From Pseudoxanthomonas spadix (lineage in GTDB: Bacteria; Pseudomonadota; Gammaproteobacteria; Xanthomonadales; Xanthomonadaceae): 64,000 nt of DNA. The notes below the pieces were generated by a model that saw only the letters and a list, made by a program, of their open reading frames with translations, was not told where the DNA came from and made no database searches. Below, in pieces: positions 27,942 through 38,291 of this stretch. The stretch is taken from assembly GCF_003703395.1 (NCBI RefSeq), contig NZ_RDQN01000002.1, positions 496,001-560,000 of the forward strand, written 5' to 3'. Numbering within the stretch: the stretch's first letter is position 1; the number at the start of each line of letters is the position of its first letter. A program made the position numbers and the translations under genes.

Positions 27942-28156
27942 TCATGCGGCCCTGGCAGCCGCGGCGGATGGGCTTGCGCCCCAGCCGATGAGTTGCGGCG
28001 CCAGCGCCGCCATGCGCATCAGGTTGTGCGCCAGCACGAACAGCCCGACCACGGACTCGATCCTGGCCAGCCCGCGCACCGGCATTCGCCGCAGGCCCCG
28101 AAGAAGAACCCGGGCATCGACAGCCCGGCTTGGAATTGGACGCGGTTGATGCTCAT
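27942..28156 (-). pseudogene. chimera of IS1595 and IS1182-like transposase ends
   Basis: Reading down from ATG 28156, the first 18 or so codons (MSINRVQFQAGLSMPGFF) are the start of an IS1595 transposase, a diverged copy of the one at 24615. At about 28095 similarity jumps, in another frame, to the C-terminus of an IS1182-like transposase: VRGLARIESVVGLFVLAHNL, then stop at 27942. No catalytic residues remain. The junction records an IS-mediated deletion or recombination next to the integrase end of the island. Confidence 0.6.
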
Positions 28157-28418
28157 TTGACAACCTCTGTCACGCTCCCGATGGCGGCATCGCCTCGCTC
28201 TGCAGTCGCAAATCCCGCGACTGGCGGCTGAGGATAAGGGCTAGTTAGATAGTGCCAAGGCCGCACCTCGCCAGTTCCTTTCTCCCTCGAGCTGTCGGCG
28301 AGGCGATACCTGTATCGCTGGGCAGAGCCAATGATGGACCTGGTCGCCCGAAACATCCGCTTTGGTTCGGGAGCGGTCCTTAGAGCATGCAAACCGGAGC
28401 TCTTCCAAGGCGCGGCCG

Positions 28419-29621
28419 TTACGCCCTCTTGGTACGACGGATTGGATCGTTTAGGAAATCCGCCCACTCTTGCATCATTGCCGTGCGCTCTTCCATGTAC
28501 TCAGCCTGGTTGTAGCTCGCACGTACCTTGTCACGTTCTGCATGTGCCAGCTGACGTTCGATCACGTCCGGACGATATCCCATCTCGTTGAGGAGGGTGG
28601 AAGCGGTCGCGCGGAACCCGTGGGCCGAAAAACCGATGCTGTCCTTGCCATTCAATCCCATGCGCTCAAGCGCTCTGTTCAAGGTGGTGGCGGTCATGCA
28701 TTCCTTTGGACTTCGATAGTTCGGGAACAAGAACCCACGCCCTCCCGTGTAGGTCCGCAGCTCCAGCAGCAGATCTACCGCCGGCCTGGACAGTGGGACG
28801 ATGTGTGGTTCACGCATCTTCATGCGCTCGGCTGGTATTCGCCACTCGGCGTGCTCGAGATCGAACTCAGACCACTCTGCCTTTCGAAGTTCGACAGTAC
28901 GAACGAAGGTGAGCAACATCAGTTGTAGCGCAATCACTGTCGTGCGATACCCGCCATATCTCTCCAAGGCCTCTTTGAAGCCAACTATCTGTTCGCGTGA
29001 AAGCGGCTTGTGATGTTCGACCTTCGGCCGATGGATGGCGCCCTTCAATGCGGCAGCGGGATCGCCGTCAGCACGCAACGTGGCGACGGCATACCTGAAG
29101 ATGGCCGACGACCACTGGCGAACCAACAAGGCAACCGTCACGGCTCCGCGCGCCTCAATACGGCGGATGACTTCGAGCAAATGTGCCGACGTCACATTTC
29201 GAATAGGCAGCTTGCCCACGTGAGGGAACACGTCCGACTCCAAGAATCGCGTCACCTGGCGCAGGTAATACGCCGTCCACCTTGGAGACTTCTTGGAGAT
29301 CCACTCCCTGGCAACGGCCTCGAACGTGTTCGCGTTCGCCACTTGGATCGATAGACGCTCAGCCTGCCGATTGTGGGACGGGTGAACTCCCTGCTTCACC
29401 AGCGCTCGCGCCTTGCCATGCTCGGCTCGCGCTTCGGCAAGGCCGATGCTCGGGTACTCACCGATCGCGAAGAGGTTCTCCTTCCCCGCGATGCGATAGC
29501 GGAAGCGCCATAGCCTCGCCCCAGTTGGACGCACTTCGAGATAGAGGCCGCCCCCGTCCGCCAGCTTCGCGGGTTTGGGGCCTGGCTTGGTGTTGCGGAT
29601 CTTGACGTCCGTGAGTGGCAT
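28419..29621 (-). CDS. P4-type tyrosine recombinase (integrase)
   Basis: 400 residues starting MPLTDVKIRNTKPGPKPAKL. The N-terminal DUF4102 arm-binding domain (LADGGGLYLEVRPTGARLWR) is followed by a core-binding domain. The catalytic domain has Arg in TFVRTVELRKAEW, His-x-x-Arg in SAHGFRATAST and the nucleophile Tyr in VRASYNQAEY. All hallmark residues are intact, so the enzyme may be active. ATG 29621 is favoured because the DUF4102 consensus begins there. The gene points into the island with its start facing the chromosomal core, the usual position beside an attachment site. It marks the right end of the mobile region. Confidence 0.93.
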   Translation of the reverse strand: MPLTDVKIRNTKPGPKPAKLADGGGLYLEVRPTGARLWRFRYRIAGKENLFAIGEYPSIGLAEARAEHGKARALVKQGVHPSHNRQAERLSIQVANANTFEAVAREWISKKSPRWTAYYLRQVTRFLESDVFPHVGKLPIRNVTSAHLLEVIRRIEARGAVTVALLVRQWSSAIFRYAVATLRADGDPAAALKGAIHRPKVEHHKPLSREQIVGFKEALERYGGYRTTVIALQLMLLTFVRTVELRKAEWSEFDLEHAEWRIPAERMKMREPHIVPLSRPAVDLLLELRTYTGGRGFLFPNYRSPKECMTATTLNRALERMGLNGKDSIGFSAHGFRATASTLLNEMGYRPDVIERQLAHAERDKVRASYNQAEYMEERTAMMQEWADFLNDPIRRTKRA

Positions 29622-29800
29622 GTGCGGGTATCGGGCCTTCGGTACCCTCAACGGTACCCGCATTTTCACTGGCTTACAATGGATTCTTGTGGACACCAGT
29701 GGGCGATAAACCTTTACCTTCAGCCAGTTTTGAGGCCACCAATGGATCGCAATGGAATGTCATGGAGGCCAATGCTAGTTGTCGATCATCAGCAGCATGG
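29622..29800. other. probable right junction of the mobile island (att region)
   Basis: This interval lies between the integrase start and the 3' end of the threonine-aldolase-like gene. It contains doubled GGTACC boxes (about 29641-29657) in the integrase promoter region and imperfect copies of CAATGGA (ACAATGGATTC, CCAATGGATCG, GCAATGGAATG) between about 29676 and 29760. They may be recombinase binding or core sites. No tRNA or tmRNA fragment is recognisable, and the left partner site is outside the window, so the core cannot be fixed. Confidence 0.4.
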
Positions 29801-30883
29801 TCAGGATCCTGTTGCCGATCGCGGCGGGTCGTGGCGGAAAAGCCCGGTGATGCAGGACAGCAGCGCGTCCACCGCCTCCTGGCCGGTGGCCCACGAGCAC
29901 ACCAGGCGGATCACCGCACGGGTGTCGTCGTAAGGCGACCAGCGCTCGAAGCTGGTGAAACCGGCCAGGGCTTGGATCTGGGCGTGGGCCAGGATCGGGA
30001 ACACCTGGTTGCTCGGCGAGTCGATCAGCAGCGGCACGCCGGCCGCTTTGAGCCCGCTCTGCAGGCGCTGGGCCATGGCGTTGGCATGGGCGGCCAGTTC
30101 GAAGAAAAGCTCGTCCTCAAACAACGCCTCGAACTGGGCACCGACCACCATGCCCTTGGCCAGCATCGCCCCGCGCTGCTTGATCAGGTAACGCAGGTCC
30201 GGCTGCAGCGAAGGCTCCACGACCACCAGCGCCTCGCCCAGCAGCGCGCCGTTCTTGGTCCCGCCGATGTAGAAGGCATGGGTCAGCGCGGCAATGTCGG
30301 CCAGGCTCAGGTCGTTGCCGGCGGCGGTCAGCGCGCAGCCGATGCGCGCCCCATCCAGGTACAGCAGCAGGCCGGCCTGGTCGCACAGCGCGCGCAGGGC
30401 CTGCAGTTCGGCCTTGCGGTAGATGGTGCCCAGCTCGGTGGTGTTGGACACGTACACCAGGCGCGGCTTGACCATGTGTTCGCTGGTGTTTTCGGCCAGC
30501 AGCGCACGCACGCCATCGGGGGTGAGCTTTCCATCCACGTGCGGGGTGACCAGCACCTTGTGCCCGGTGGCCTCGATGGCGCCGGTCTCGTGGGTGGCGA
30601 TATGGCCGCTGTTGGCCGCGATCACCGCCTCGTGGGGACGCAGGAAGGCGCTGATCGCCAGCAGGTTGGTCTGGGTTCCGCCGGCCAGCAGATGCACCTG
30701 CGCCTGCGGCTGGCCGCAGCGCGCCAGGATCAATTCGGCCGCGCGCACGCTGTGCGCGTCCAGGCCGTAGCCGGTGTGCTGCGCGGCACTGGCCTGCACC
30801 AGCGCCTGCAGCAGGCGCGGATGCGCGCCTTCGCTGTAGTCGTTGCGGAACGAGGCCAGGGCCTGGATCGGAGCGGCGCCCAT
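29801..30883 (-). CDS. threonine aldolase / beta-eliminating lyase family protein
   Basis: 360 residues of the PLP fold-type I low-specificity threonine aldolase group: SFRNDYSEGAHPRLLQAL at the start, VSNTTELGTIY, LDGARIGCAL and the PLP-lysine motif IGGTKNGALLGE. The enzyme would cleave threonine or allo-threonine to glycine and acetaldehyde, or catalyse a related retro-aldol. ATG 30883 is fixed by a TGATG overlap with the trpE stop. The C-terminus (LFRHDPPRSATGS) lies beside the island end, so the last residues may have been altered by integration; I cannot verify this without an empty-site genome. Confidence 0.88.
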   Translation of the reverse strand: MGAAPIQALASFRNDYSEGAHPRLLQALVQASAAQHTGYGLDAHSVRAAELILARCGQPQAQVHLLAGGTQTNLLAISAFLRPHEAVIAANSGHIATHETGAIEATGHKVLVTPHVDGKLTPDGVRALLAENTSEHMVKPRLVYVSNTTELGTIYRKAELQALRALCDQAGLLLYLDGARIGCALTAAGNDLSLADIAALTHAFYIGGTKNGALLGEALVVVEPSLQPDLRYLIKQRGAMLAKGMVVGAQFEALFEDELFFELAAHANAMAQRLQSGLKAAGVPLLIDSPSNQVFPILAHAQIQALAGFTSFERWSPYDDTRAVIRLVCSWATGQEAVDALLSCITGLFRHDPPRSATGS

Positions 30884-32358
30884 CACAGCCCCTTGGCCGC
30901 CTGAGCCACGGCGCGGAACAGGGCGCGGCCCTTGTTCATGGTTTCCTCCCACTCCGCGTCAGGATCCGAATCGTAGACCACCCCGCCGCCGGCCTGCACG
31001 TACAGGTAGCCGTCCTGGATCACCGCGGTGCGGATGGCGATGGCGGTATCGCCGTCGCCATGCCAGCCGATGTAGCCCACCGCCCCGGAATACACGTTGC
31101 GCCGCACCGGCTCCAGCTCGCCGATGATCTCCAGCGCGCGGATCTTGGGCGCGCCGCTGACCGTGCCGGCCGGGAAGGTGGCACGCAGCACGTCGGCATA
31201 GCTCAGCCCGGCCTTGAGCCTGCCGGTGACCTCGCTGACGATGTGCATGACGTGGCTGTAGCGCTCGATCACGAACTGCTCGCCCACTTCGACCGTGCCC
31301 GGCTCGGCCACCCGGCCCACGTCGTTGCGGCCCAGGTCGATCAGCATCACGTGCTCGGCCCGTTCCTTGGGATCGGCCAGCAGCTCGGCTTCCAGGGCCA
31401 GGTCTTCCTCCGGGGTGGCGCCGCGGCGGCGGGTGCCGGCGATCGGGCGCACGGTGACCACCCCGCCCTGCAGGCGCGCCAGGATCTCCGGCGAGGAACC
31501 CACCACCTGGGTGCCGCCGACATCGACGAAGTACATGTATGGCGAGGGATTGAGCGCCCGCAGCGCGCGGTATACATCGATCGGCCGGGCCCGGAACGGC
31601 ACCCGCAGGCGCTGGCTGGGCACGACCTGGAAGATGTCGCCGGCGCGCACGTATTCCTGCGCCTTGCGCACCACCGCGTGGTACTGCTCGCGGGTGAAGG
31701 ACGAATGGAAATCGGCCTCGTCGATGGCATCGGACACCTGCGCCTGCGGGTAGCCCACCCCGCCCTGGCGCAGGCGGTGGGCCAGCTCGTCCAGGCGCCG
31801 GTTGGCACGGGCCCAGGCCTGCGGCTGCGCAGGATCGGCATGCACGATCAGGTACAGCCGGCCCTTGAGGTTGTCGAACACCGCCAGCTCTTCGGACAGC
31901 ATCAGCAGGATGTCCGGCGTGCCCAGTTCGTCGGGCTTGTCGCCGGCGGCCAGGCGCGGCTCGATGTAGCCGATGCACTCGAAGCCGAACCAGCCCACCA
32001 GCCCGCCGGTGAACCCGGGCAGTCCCTCGAAGCGGGGCACCGAATAGCTGGCACGCAGCCGTTCGACCTCGGCCAGCGGGTCCTCCAGCTGGCGCGTTTG
32101 CACCACCTGACCGTACTCGCACACCTCCAGGGTATGGCCGCGCACGCTGTAGATGCGCCGCGCCGGCAGGCCGATGATGGAATAGCGGCCAAAGCGTTCG
32201 CCGCCCTCGACCGATTCGAACAGGTAAGTGTAGGGACCGTCGGCGAGCTTCAGGTAGACCGACAGCGGCGTGTCCAGGTCGGACAGCACTTCACGGACGA
32301 CGGGGATGCGGGTGTGGCCTTCAGCGGCGTGGCGCTGGAACTGCTCTGCGGTGATCAA
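30883..32358 (-). CDS. trpE: anthranilate synthase component I
   Basis: 491 residues, the usual length. PLSVYLKLA is near the expected feedback-tryptophan site, and the chorismate-binding core is complete: [53 protein letters not shown] and [12 protein letters not shown]. It converts chorismate to anthranilate with ammonia supplied by TrpG, the first step of tryptophan synthesis. TrpG is not adjacent in this window. The 3' end overlaps the aldolase gene by one base, so the two are cotranscribed. A plausible sigma-70 promoter lies about 120 nt upstream. Confidence 0.96.
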   Translation of the reverse strand: MITAEQFQRHAAEGHTRIPVVREVLSDLDTPLSVYLKLADGPYTYLFESVEGGERFGRYSIIGLPARRIYSVRGHTLEVCEYGQVVQTRQLEDPLAEVERLRASYSVPRFEGLPGFTGGLVGWFGFECIGYIEPRLAAGDKPDELGTPDILLMLSEELAVFDNLKGRLYLIVHADPAQPQAWARANRRLDELAHRLRQGGVGYPQAQVSDAIDEADFHSSFTREQYHAVVRKAQEYVRAGDIFQVVPSQRLRVPFRARPIDVYRALRALNPSPYMYFVDVGGTQVVGSSPEILARLQGGVVTVRPIAGTRRRGATPEEDLALEAELLADPKERAEHVMLIDLGRNDVGRVAEPGTVEVGEQFVIERYSHVMHIVSEVTGRLKAGLSYADVLRATFPAGTVSGAPKIRALEIIGELEPVRRNVYSGAVGYIGWHGDGDTAIAIRTAVIQDGYLYVQAGGGVVYDSDPDAEWEETMNKGRALFRAVAQAAKGL

Positions 32359-32477
32359 GACGGCTTCCCTTGCGGAACTCGGTGGCGGCGGTTTGGACGA
32401 CGGCGGCAGGCCACCATCGCCACGCGCGGCGAGCGGAAAGGGAGCTAAGCGGGGTCGTCAGGACGGGCACGGCCGGT

Positions 32478-32505
32478 ACTTTACCGCAACCCGACAGGGG
32501 CGCAA
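32478..32505 (-). promoter_or_regulatory. candidate sigma-70 promoter for trpE
   Basis: Reading the minus strand, TTGCGC is followed after 16 nt by TAAAGT, about 120 nt before the trpE start. Both hexamers match the consensus moderately. No Trp-rich leader peptide or clear attenuator is visible between it and trpE. Confidence 0.4.
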
Positions 32506-32724
32506 CGACGGCCCCTGGGGCGGGCGCGCCGGAAGCAAGCGGGCCGCGCGTGGCGCGCGAGCGGCTGCCTGCATGCCCGACCGGCACGTTCCGATCGATT
32601 GGCCATGACCTGGCTGGACACGGCCGACGACGAGCGCGCGCAGCGTGGTGGGCACTGCAGGGCCGTGCCCCACAGCGCCCCTGGCCGCCGTGGGCCACAG
32701 CCAGCGGCAGGCCACCGAGTCGCT

Positions 32725-33651
32725 TCAGCGCAACAGCGGGCAGCCGGGCGGCAGGTGCATGCGCAGCCGACCGGGCACGCAGTCGATGCGGAACTGGCGC
32801 GCAGTGGTCGGCTCGCCGTCCAGGTTCAGGGTGATCGGCACATCGGCCTGGATCTCCACCCACGGCAGCCGGCGCCGCACCGCCACCTGCTCCAGCGCGG
32901 CGCGCTTGCCGCCGGTGATCAGCGCGCCCAGGGTGGCAGCGACCGTGCCGGTGAGTTCGGGGATGATGGTCAGGTCCAGCAGACCGTCATCGATCAAGGC
33001 GTCGGGGCACAGGGCCTGGCCACCGCCGGCCTGGCGGCCGTTGCCCAGGCCCAGGGCAATGAAGGCGCCTTCCCAGCCGAAGTCCGGCCCGCTGAAGCGC
33101 GCGTGCTGCGGCTCCACCCGGCCCAGCCGGGCCAGGCCGGTGACCAGGTAGGCCAGGCCGCCGAGCACACGCTTCATGGCCTCGTCGGTCTCCACCGTGA
33201 CCTGGGTGCCGAAGCCGCCGGTGGTCAGGTTGGCGCACCAGTGCCGGCCGTGCGCGGCGGTGACCTTGAGCAGGTCGATGCGGCGCGGCTGGCCGTCGCG
33301 GGCCACGGCCAACGCGGCATCGGGCGCCAGCGGCAGGCCAGCGGCGGTGGCGAAATCATTGGCCGTGCCCAGCGGCAGCAGTGCCAGCGTCGGCAGCGCA
33401 TCTGCGTCATCCTCGCGCCCGGCCAGCGCGCTGGCCACCTCGCTCAGGGTGCCATCGCCACCGCCGGCGATCACGGTGTTCACGCCATCGGCGATCGCCT
33501 CGGCCACATAGCGGCCGGCATCGCCGCCCTCCCAGGTCACCCGCACGTCCAGCTGCACGCCTTGCCTGCGCATGGCGGCCACGGCTTCGCGCACCGCTTC
33601 GTTGCCGGCGGACTTGCCGTTGAGGATCAGGCGCCAGTGGGGCTGGGACAT
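32725..33651 (-). CDS. yegS: YegS-type lipid kinase
   Basis: 308 residues starting [17 protein letters not shown]. Diacylglycerol-kinase catalytic motifs are present: [15 protein letters not shown] (nucleotide site) and [10 protein letters not shown]. The C-terminal half has the beta-sandwich features of YegS/YtlR proteins, ending [10 protein letters not shown]. Such enzymes phosphorylate phosphatidylglycerol or diacylglycerol at the inner membrane face. The family name is secure; the physiological substrate in this organism is not. It stands alone, between the trpE promoter region and a lactonase-family gene, on the minus strand. Confidence 0.93.
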   Translation of the reverse strand: MSQPHWRLILNGKSAGNEAVREAVAAMRRQGVQLDVRVTWEGGDAGRYVAEAIADGVNTVIAGGGDGTLSEVASALAGREDDADALPTLALLPLGTANDFATAAGLPLAPDAALAVARDGQPRRIDLLKVTAAHGRHWCANLTTGGFGTQVTVETDEAMKRVLGGLAYLVTGLARLGRVEPQHARFSGPDFGWEGAFIALGLGNGRQAGGGQALCPDALIDDGLLDLTIIPELTGTVAATLGALITGGKRAALEQVAVRRRLPWVEIQADVPITLNLDGEPTTARQFRIDCVPGRLRMHLPPGCPLLR

Positions 33652-33831
33652 GGGAACGATGGGGGGTGTGGGGTGCGGCAGGCTAGCAGCCGCGGATGAT
33701 GGCCGCTGTCATGTGCCGGTCAGATTTGACAGGTAGCGTGGAAGGCCATAGCAGGGACGACGGAGGGAGGCAGGATCAGCCTCCAGCATTCATCCAGGGC
33801 CGCACCGGTATCGACTCCGCCGCGGCCTTTT

Positions 33832-34989
33832 TCATGGCCGCAGGAACTTCAGGTCCGACGGCGCGGCCACCTCGACGGTCTGCAGGGTCTTGCCGAGCCG
33901 GCCGGTGGCCGGATCGCGCGCGATCACCACGATCCGGTCGTCGCCCTGCGCGGCCACCAGCACGAAGCGACCGGTCGGGTCGATGGCGAACTCGCGCGGC
34001 AGACGGCCATCGGTGGCGCGGCGCTGGAGCGGCTTCAAGCCGCCATCGGCGGTGACCGCGAAGGCGACCAGATGGTTGTCGGTGCCGCGGTTGATCGCAT
34101 AGAGAAACCGGCCATCGGCCGACAGATGAAGCGCGCCGCCGCCGTTGTCACCGGCAAAGCCGGGCGCGAACAGATTCACCAGCGTGCGCAGCGCCAGGGT
34201 GCCGTCGGTGGCGACATCGAGCACGGCCACCTGCCCGGCCATTTCCAGGGTCAGATAGGCATGCCTTCCCTCCACATCGAACACCAGATGCCGCGGCCCG
34301 CTGCCCGGCGGCAGGGCCAGGAACGGCGTCTTGGCCGGCTGCAACGGCTGCTCGGCGTTGGCCTGCGGCGCATAGCGATAGGCATAGACGCGATCGCCGC
34401 CGAGGTCGGCGACGTAGGCGGTCTTGCCATCGGGCGCGAAGTTGACCGAATGGAGATGCGCCGAACGCTGCCGTTTCCTGTCCACATGGCTGGCCTGGTA
34501 GCTGGACAGCTGGGTCACCGGTTGCAGCGTGCCATCGCCGGCGATGGGCAGCACCGCCAGGGTGCCACCGGGATCGGCGGCGACCGAGTAGTTGGCCACC
34601 AGCAGGTAGCGCCCGTCCGGGCTGAGGGTGGCGTGGGTGGGATGCTGGCCCAGGGTGGAGACCTGGTTGCGCAGCGTCAGCCGGTGCTGTCCATCCAGGC
34701 TGAGCGCGCTGGCGCGGCCGACCGGATCGCGCGCACCGGGCCCGTTCTCGTTGACCGCATAGACGTGGCTCTGCTCGGGGCAGACCACCAGCCAGGACGG
34801 ATTGTCCAGGCGCAGCTGCTGCCAGGGCCTGGCATCGAGCCTGCCGCTGGCCGTGTCGAACCTGTAGGCGTACAGGCCCGGGCGCTCGCCTTGCGTGTAG
34901 GAGCCCACCAGCAGGTCGACCGAGCCGGCGCTTGCGGCCAGCGGCAAGGCGGTCATCGCCAGCGCCGTGAACTTGAACAAATCCAGCAT
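33832..34989 (-). CDS. secreted lactonase-family beta-propeller protein (YbhE type)
   Basis: 385 residues starting MLDLFKFTALAMTALPLAAS, a clear signal peptide cut near ASA-GS. The mature part is a seven-bladed propeller of the 6-phosphogluconolactonase YbhE/Pgl family: VGSYTQG, HPTHATLSPDGRYLLVANY, HLHSVNFAPDG, GPRHLVFD and PREFAIDPTGRFVLVA. The signal peptide argues for a periplasmic role rather than cytosolic 6-phosphogluconolactonase, perhaps acting on another lactone or as a binding protein. ATG 34989 has GGAG about 8 nt upstream. Confidence 0.88.
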   Translation of the reverse strand: MLDLFKFTALAMTALPLAASAGSVDLLVGSYTQGERPGLYAYRFDTASGRLDARPWQQLRLDNPSWLVVCPEQSHVYAVNENGPGARDPVGRASALSLDGQHRLTLRNQVSTLGQHPTHATLSPDGRYLLVANYSVAADPGGTLAVLPIAGDGTLQPVTQLSSYQASHVDRKRQRSAHLHSVNFAPDGKTAYVADLGGDRVYAYRYAPQANAEQPLQPAKTPFLALPPGSGPRHLVFDVEGRHAYLTLEMAGQVAVLDVATDGTLALRTLVNLFAPGFAGDNGGGALHLSADGRFLYAINRGTDNHLVAFAVTADGGLKPLQRRATDGRLPREFAIDPTGRFVLVAAQGDDRIVVIARDPATGRLGKTLQTVEVAAPSDLKFLRP

Positions 34990-35024
34990 GCACACGCTCC
35001 GTGGATCGCAAACACGCGCCGCTG

Positions 35025-35504
35025 CTAGCCGCGCGCGAAATCGGCCAGCGCCTGGCCGTCCATGCGGTAGACGGTCCATTGGTCCATCGGCCTGGCACCG
35101 GCGGCGCGATAGAAGTCGATCGCCGGCTGGTTCCAGTCCAGCACCGACCATTCGAAACGGCCGCAACCCTGCGCCACCGCCAGCCGGGCCAGGTAGCGCA
35201 GCAGCGCCAGGCCCGCGCCCTGGCCGCGCGCCTGCGGGCGCACGAACAGGTCCTCCAGATACAGGCCGTTGCGGCCCAGCCAGGTCGAGTAGTTGAAGAA
35301 ATACACCGCAAAGCCCACCGCCACCCCGTCCTGTTCGCAGATCACGGCGTGCGCGGTGGCACCTTCGTCAAACAGGCTGCGGGCCAGGTCGGCTTCGCTG
35401 GCCTTGACCGCGTCGGGCTCGCGTTCGTACTCGGCCAGCGCCTGGATCAGCTCGCGCAGCAGCGGTACATCGGCGCGGGTGGCCGGGCGGATCTGCAGGC
35501 TCAT
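35025..35504 (-). CDS. GNAT-family N-acetyltransferase
   Basis: 159 residues starting [26 protein letters not shown] and [14 protein letters not shown] form the acetyl-CoA pyrophosphate loop; [15 protein letters not shown] is the usual C-terminal motif. It resembles the diamine/thialysine N-acetyltransferase group. The ATG overlaps the rpe stop by 4 nt, so it is translated from the rpe transcript. Substrate unknown. Confidence 0.9.
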   Translation of the reverse strand: MSLQIRPATRADVPLLRELIQALAEYEREPDAVKASEADLARSLFDEGATAHAVICEQDGVAVGFAVYFFNYSTWLGRNGLYLEDLFVRPQARGQGAGLALLRYLARLAVAQGCGRFEWSVLDWNQPAIDFYRAAGARPMDQWTVYRMDGQALADFARG

Positions 35505-36172
35505 CGGGCACCGGCCACGGCTGCGCGCATGTCCGCAATCACCCGGCCATAGTCGGGCGCGTTGAAGATCGCTGATCCTGCGACGAAGGCGTCGGCCCCG
35601 GCCGCGGCGATCTGGCCGATGTTGTCCACCTTCACCCCGCCGTCGATTTCCAGGTGGATCTGGCGCCCGGACGCATCGATCTTGCGCCGCACCACGCGCA
35701 GCTTGTCCAGCGCCGAGGAGATGAACTCCTGGCCGCCGAAGCCCGGGTTGACCGACATCAGCAGCACCAGGTCGACCTGGTCCAGGACCCAATCCAAAAT
35801 GTCCACCGGCGTGGCCGGGTTGAGCACCACCCCGGCCTTGCAGCCATGCGACTTGATCAGCTGCACGGTGCGGTGCACGTGGCGGCTGGCCTCGGGATGG
35901 AAGCTGATCACGCTGGCGCCGGCCTGGGCGAAGTCCGGAATGATCCGGTCCACCGGCTCGACCATCAGGTGCACGTCGATCGGCGCGCTCACCCCGTGCT
36001 TGCGCAGCGCCTGGCAGACCATCGGGCCGATGGTCAGGTTGGGCACGTAGTGGTTGTCCATCACGTCGAAGTGGATCCAGTCGGCGCCGGCGGCCAGCAC
36101 GGCGTCCACTTCGGCACCCAGGCGGGCGAAGTCGGCCGACAGGATGGACGGGGAAATGATGCAGTTCGACAT
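35501..36172 (-). CDS. rpe: ribulose-phosphate 3-epimerase
   Basis: 223 residues of a TIM barrel with all family motifs: [26 protein letters not shown] (metal His and Asp), [18 protein letters not shown] and EIDGGVK (catalytic Asp). It interconverts ribulose 5-phosphate and xylulose 5-phosphate in the pentose-phosphate pathway. It is the first gene of a pair with the GNAT acetyltransferase and follows the J-domain gene on the same strand after a 31-nt gap. Confidence 0.96.
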   Translation of the reverse strand: MSNCIISPSILSADFARLGAEVDAVLAAGADWIHFDVMDNHYVPNLTIGPMVCQALRKHGVSAPIDVHLMVEPVDRIIPDFAQAGASVISFHPEASRHVHRTVQLIKSHGCKAGVVLNPATPVDILDWVLDQVDLVLLMSVNPGFGGQEFISSALDKLRVVRRKIDASGRQIHLEIDGGVKVDNIGQIAAAGADAFVAGSAIFNAPDYGRVIADMRAAVAGAR

Positions 36173-36203
36173 GGGCGGGCTCGAGGGTCAGGGGAAAGGA
36201 CGG

Positions 36204-36545
36204 TCAGGCCGCGCGCTTGCGGCGCAGGGCCTTGATCCGGTCGTAGGCGGCATTGAGCTCGCGGGCGCGGGTTTCGGCGCGGGCGCGCAACTCGGGCGCA
36301 GCGCCGTCCATGCGGTCCGGGTGGTACTGGGAAATGAGCCGGCGGTAGGCCTGGTCGACTTCGGCATCGGACGCGTCGCGGGTCAGGTCGAAGGCCCGGT
36401 ACGGGTTGTCCCTGGCCAGCCGGAACCAGTCGCGGTCCAAGGCGTGGCCCAGCAGCAGGCCGGCCAGGGCGCCGAACACCGGATTGGGCCGGAACAGCAG
36501 CGCCCCGGCGATGCCGCCCAACAGCTTTCCATACCAGCGGTTCAT
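36204..36545 (-). CDS. small membrane-anchored J-domain protein
   Basis: 113 residues. An N-terminal hydrophobic segment (about residues 5-35, GIAGALLF...[11 protein letters not shown]) resembles the start of DjlA/TerB-type co-chaperones. A C-terminal J-domain follows ([21 protein letters not shown]) with the key HPD in YHPDRM, ending with a basic tail. It probably recruits DnaK to the membrane. The central TerB domain of DjlA is missing. It is upstream of rpe on the same strand. Confidence 0.88.
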   Translation of the reverse strand: MNRWYGKLLGGIAGALLFRPNPVFGALAGLLLGHALDRDWFRLARDNPYRAFDLTRDASDAEVDQAYRRLISQYHPDRMDGAAPELRARAETRARELNAAYDRIKALRRKRAA

Positions 36546-36730
36546 CGGATTCGGCCTGCCTGCCGTGGGGGATGTGCGTGCATTTTACGGCACCTTCGCA
36601 GGCCGCCCCGGGCACGCTCCCAAACCCGCGCGGGCGCGTACACTACGCGGCCCGCCGCCGCCAGCCGGCGTGCCGGCGTGCCACGCGCGCGGGTCCATCG
36701 CGAGCCAGCGCGTCACCTCAGGAGTGCCAA

Positions 36731-37672
36731 GTGCCCACCACGCTGTTGCAAGCCGATCTTCCCGGTCTGAACCTGCGCCACCGCGGCAAGGTCCGCGACG
36801 TCTTCGAGATCCCGCGCGGGCGCCTGCCCGCCGACGCACAGCCCGGCGCGACCGCCAATGGGGACTACCTGCTGATCGTGGCCACCGACCGCCTGAGCGC
36901 ATTCGATGTGGTCCTGCCCGATCCGATCCCGGGCAAGGGCGAGATGCTGTGCCAGATCTCCAACTTCTGGTTCGACAGGACCGCCCACCTGATGCCCAAC
37001 CACCTGACCGGCATCGAGGTGGCCAGCGTCCTGCCCGAAGGCGTGGACCCGGCCTTGTATGCCAGGCGCGCGGTGGTGGCCAAGCGGCTCAAGCCGGTGC
37101 CGGTGGAGGCCATCGCCCGCGGCTACCTGATCGGCAGCGGCTGGAAGGATTACCAGCGCACCGGCAAGGTCAGCGGGATCGTCTTGCCCGATGGCCTGCA
37201 GCAGGCCCAGCAGCTGCCCGAACCGATCTTCACCCCCTCGACCAAGGCCGCGGTAGGCGAGCACGACCAGAACATCGACTTCGATGCGATGGTCCGCAGC
37301 GTCGGCGGCGAGCTGGCCGAGCGGGTCCGCGATGCGACCCTGCGCCTGTATGCCTTCGCCGCCGAATACGCGGCCGCGCGCGGGATCCTGCTGGCCGATA
37401 CCAAGTTCGAGTTCGGCACCGATGCCGATGGCCGCCTGTACATCATGGATGAGATGCTCACACCCGATTCCTCGCGCTACTGGCCAGCCGACCAATACCG
37501 GGTCGGCAGCAGCCCGCCCAGCTACGACAAGCAGATCGTGCGCGACTACCTGGAGACGCTGGACTGGGACAAGACCGCGCCCGGCCCGGTGCTGCCGGCC
37601 GAAGTGATCGAGCGCACCCGCGCCCGCTACGCCGAAGTCCTGCACAAGCTGGCCGGCATCACGATCGACTGA
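36731..37672 (+). CDS. purC: phosphoribosylaminoimidazole-succinocarboxamide synthase
   Basis: 313 residues of the long SAICAR synthetase type: [52 protein letters not shown] and the signature LADTKFEFG. It joins CAIR and aspartate with ATP in purine synthesis. The start is GTG 36731 with GGAG 7 nt upstream; the frame stays open upstream without homology. It diverges from the J-domain gene. Confidence 0.96.
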   Translation: MPTTLLQADLPGLNLRHRGKVRDVFEIPRGRLPADAQPGATANGDYLLIVATDRLSAFDVVLPDPIPGKGEMLCQISNFWFDRTAHLMPNHLTGIEVASVLPEGVDPALYARRAVVAKRLKPVPVEAIARGYLIGSGWKDYQRTGKVSGIVLPDGLQQAQQLPEPIFTPSTKAAVGEHDQNIDFDAMVRSVGGELAERVRDATLRLYAFAAEYAAARGILLADTKFEFGTDADGRLYIMDEMLTPDSSRYWPADQYRVGSSPPSYDKQIVRDYLETLDWDKTAPGPVLPAEVIERTRARYAEVLHKLAGITID

Positions 37673-37748
37673 TGCATCGGGCAGGCACCGCCATGCCGGC
37701 ACCCGCCAACGACCTGCTTGAATGCGAACGCATCCTCGGGAGGGATCG

Positions 37749-38228
37749 ATGAACGCACCTGCCGCCCGCACGATCGAGGACTGGTTTGCCCGCTATTCGC
37801 GTGACCATCGCGACCCGGTCAACCAGGCCATCCATGCGGTGGCGGTGCCGGCGATCCTGTGGTCGGTGGTGGCCTTGCTGTGGTGCATCCCCACCCAGGC
37901 CAGCTGGTTGCGCAACGGGGTGTGGGCGGGGCTGGCGATGTTTGCCGCGTGGAGCTTCTACAACCGGCTCTCGCGCCGGCTCGGCTACGGCATGTTCGTG
38001 GTGTTCTTCTTCATGGGCTGCCTGTGCCGGCTGGTGGTCCAGCGCGCGGGGCTCGAGGCGTTGCTGTGGAGCGCGCTGGGCGTGTTGGTGCCGGCGTGGA
38101 TCGCGCAGTTGATCGGCCATCGGATCGAAGGCCGCAAGCCGAGCTTCTTCACCGACACCGTCTACCTGCTGATCGGCCCGCTCTGGGTGCTGGCCAGGTT
38201 CTATCGCAGCATGGGTTGGCGGTATTAG
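37749..38228 (+). CDS. Mpo1/DUF962-family membrane protein
   Basis: 159 residues starting MNAPAARTIEDWFARYSRDH with GGGAGG 6 nt upstream. HxxPVNxxIHxVAVP-type histidines (NQAIHAVAVPAI) and a late IGHRIEGRKPSFF are the conserved features of the DUF962/YGL010w family, whose yeast member Mpo1 is a 2-hydroxy fatty acid dioxygenase. Three or four hydrophobic helices place it in the membrane. It follows purC on the same strand with a 76-nt gap and may share its transcript. The bacterial role is not established. Confidence 0.88.
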   Translation: MNAPAARTIEDWFARYSRDHRDPVNQAIHAVAVPAILWSVVALLWCIPTQASWLRNGVWAGLAMFAAWSFYNRLSRRLGYGMFVVFFFMGCLCRLVVQRAGLEALLWSALGVLVPAWIAQLIGHRIEGRKPSFFTDTVYLLIGPLWVLARFYRSMGWRY

Positions 38229-38291
38229 CCGCCTCCTGCGTCCTTGGGTGATGCCGGATCCCTTGCCGGGGCCGCATGGGCGCGAGAGGCT

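Noticed and set aside
29640-29800. tRNA attachment site beside the integrase
   Set aside because: No acceptor stem, T-arm or CCA-adjacent sequence is recognisable.
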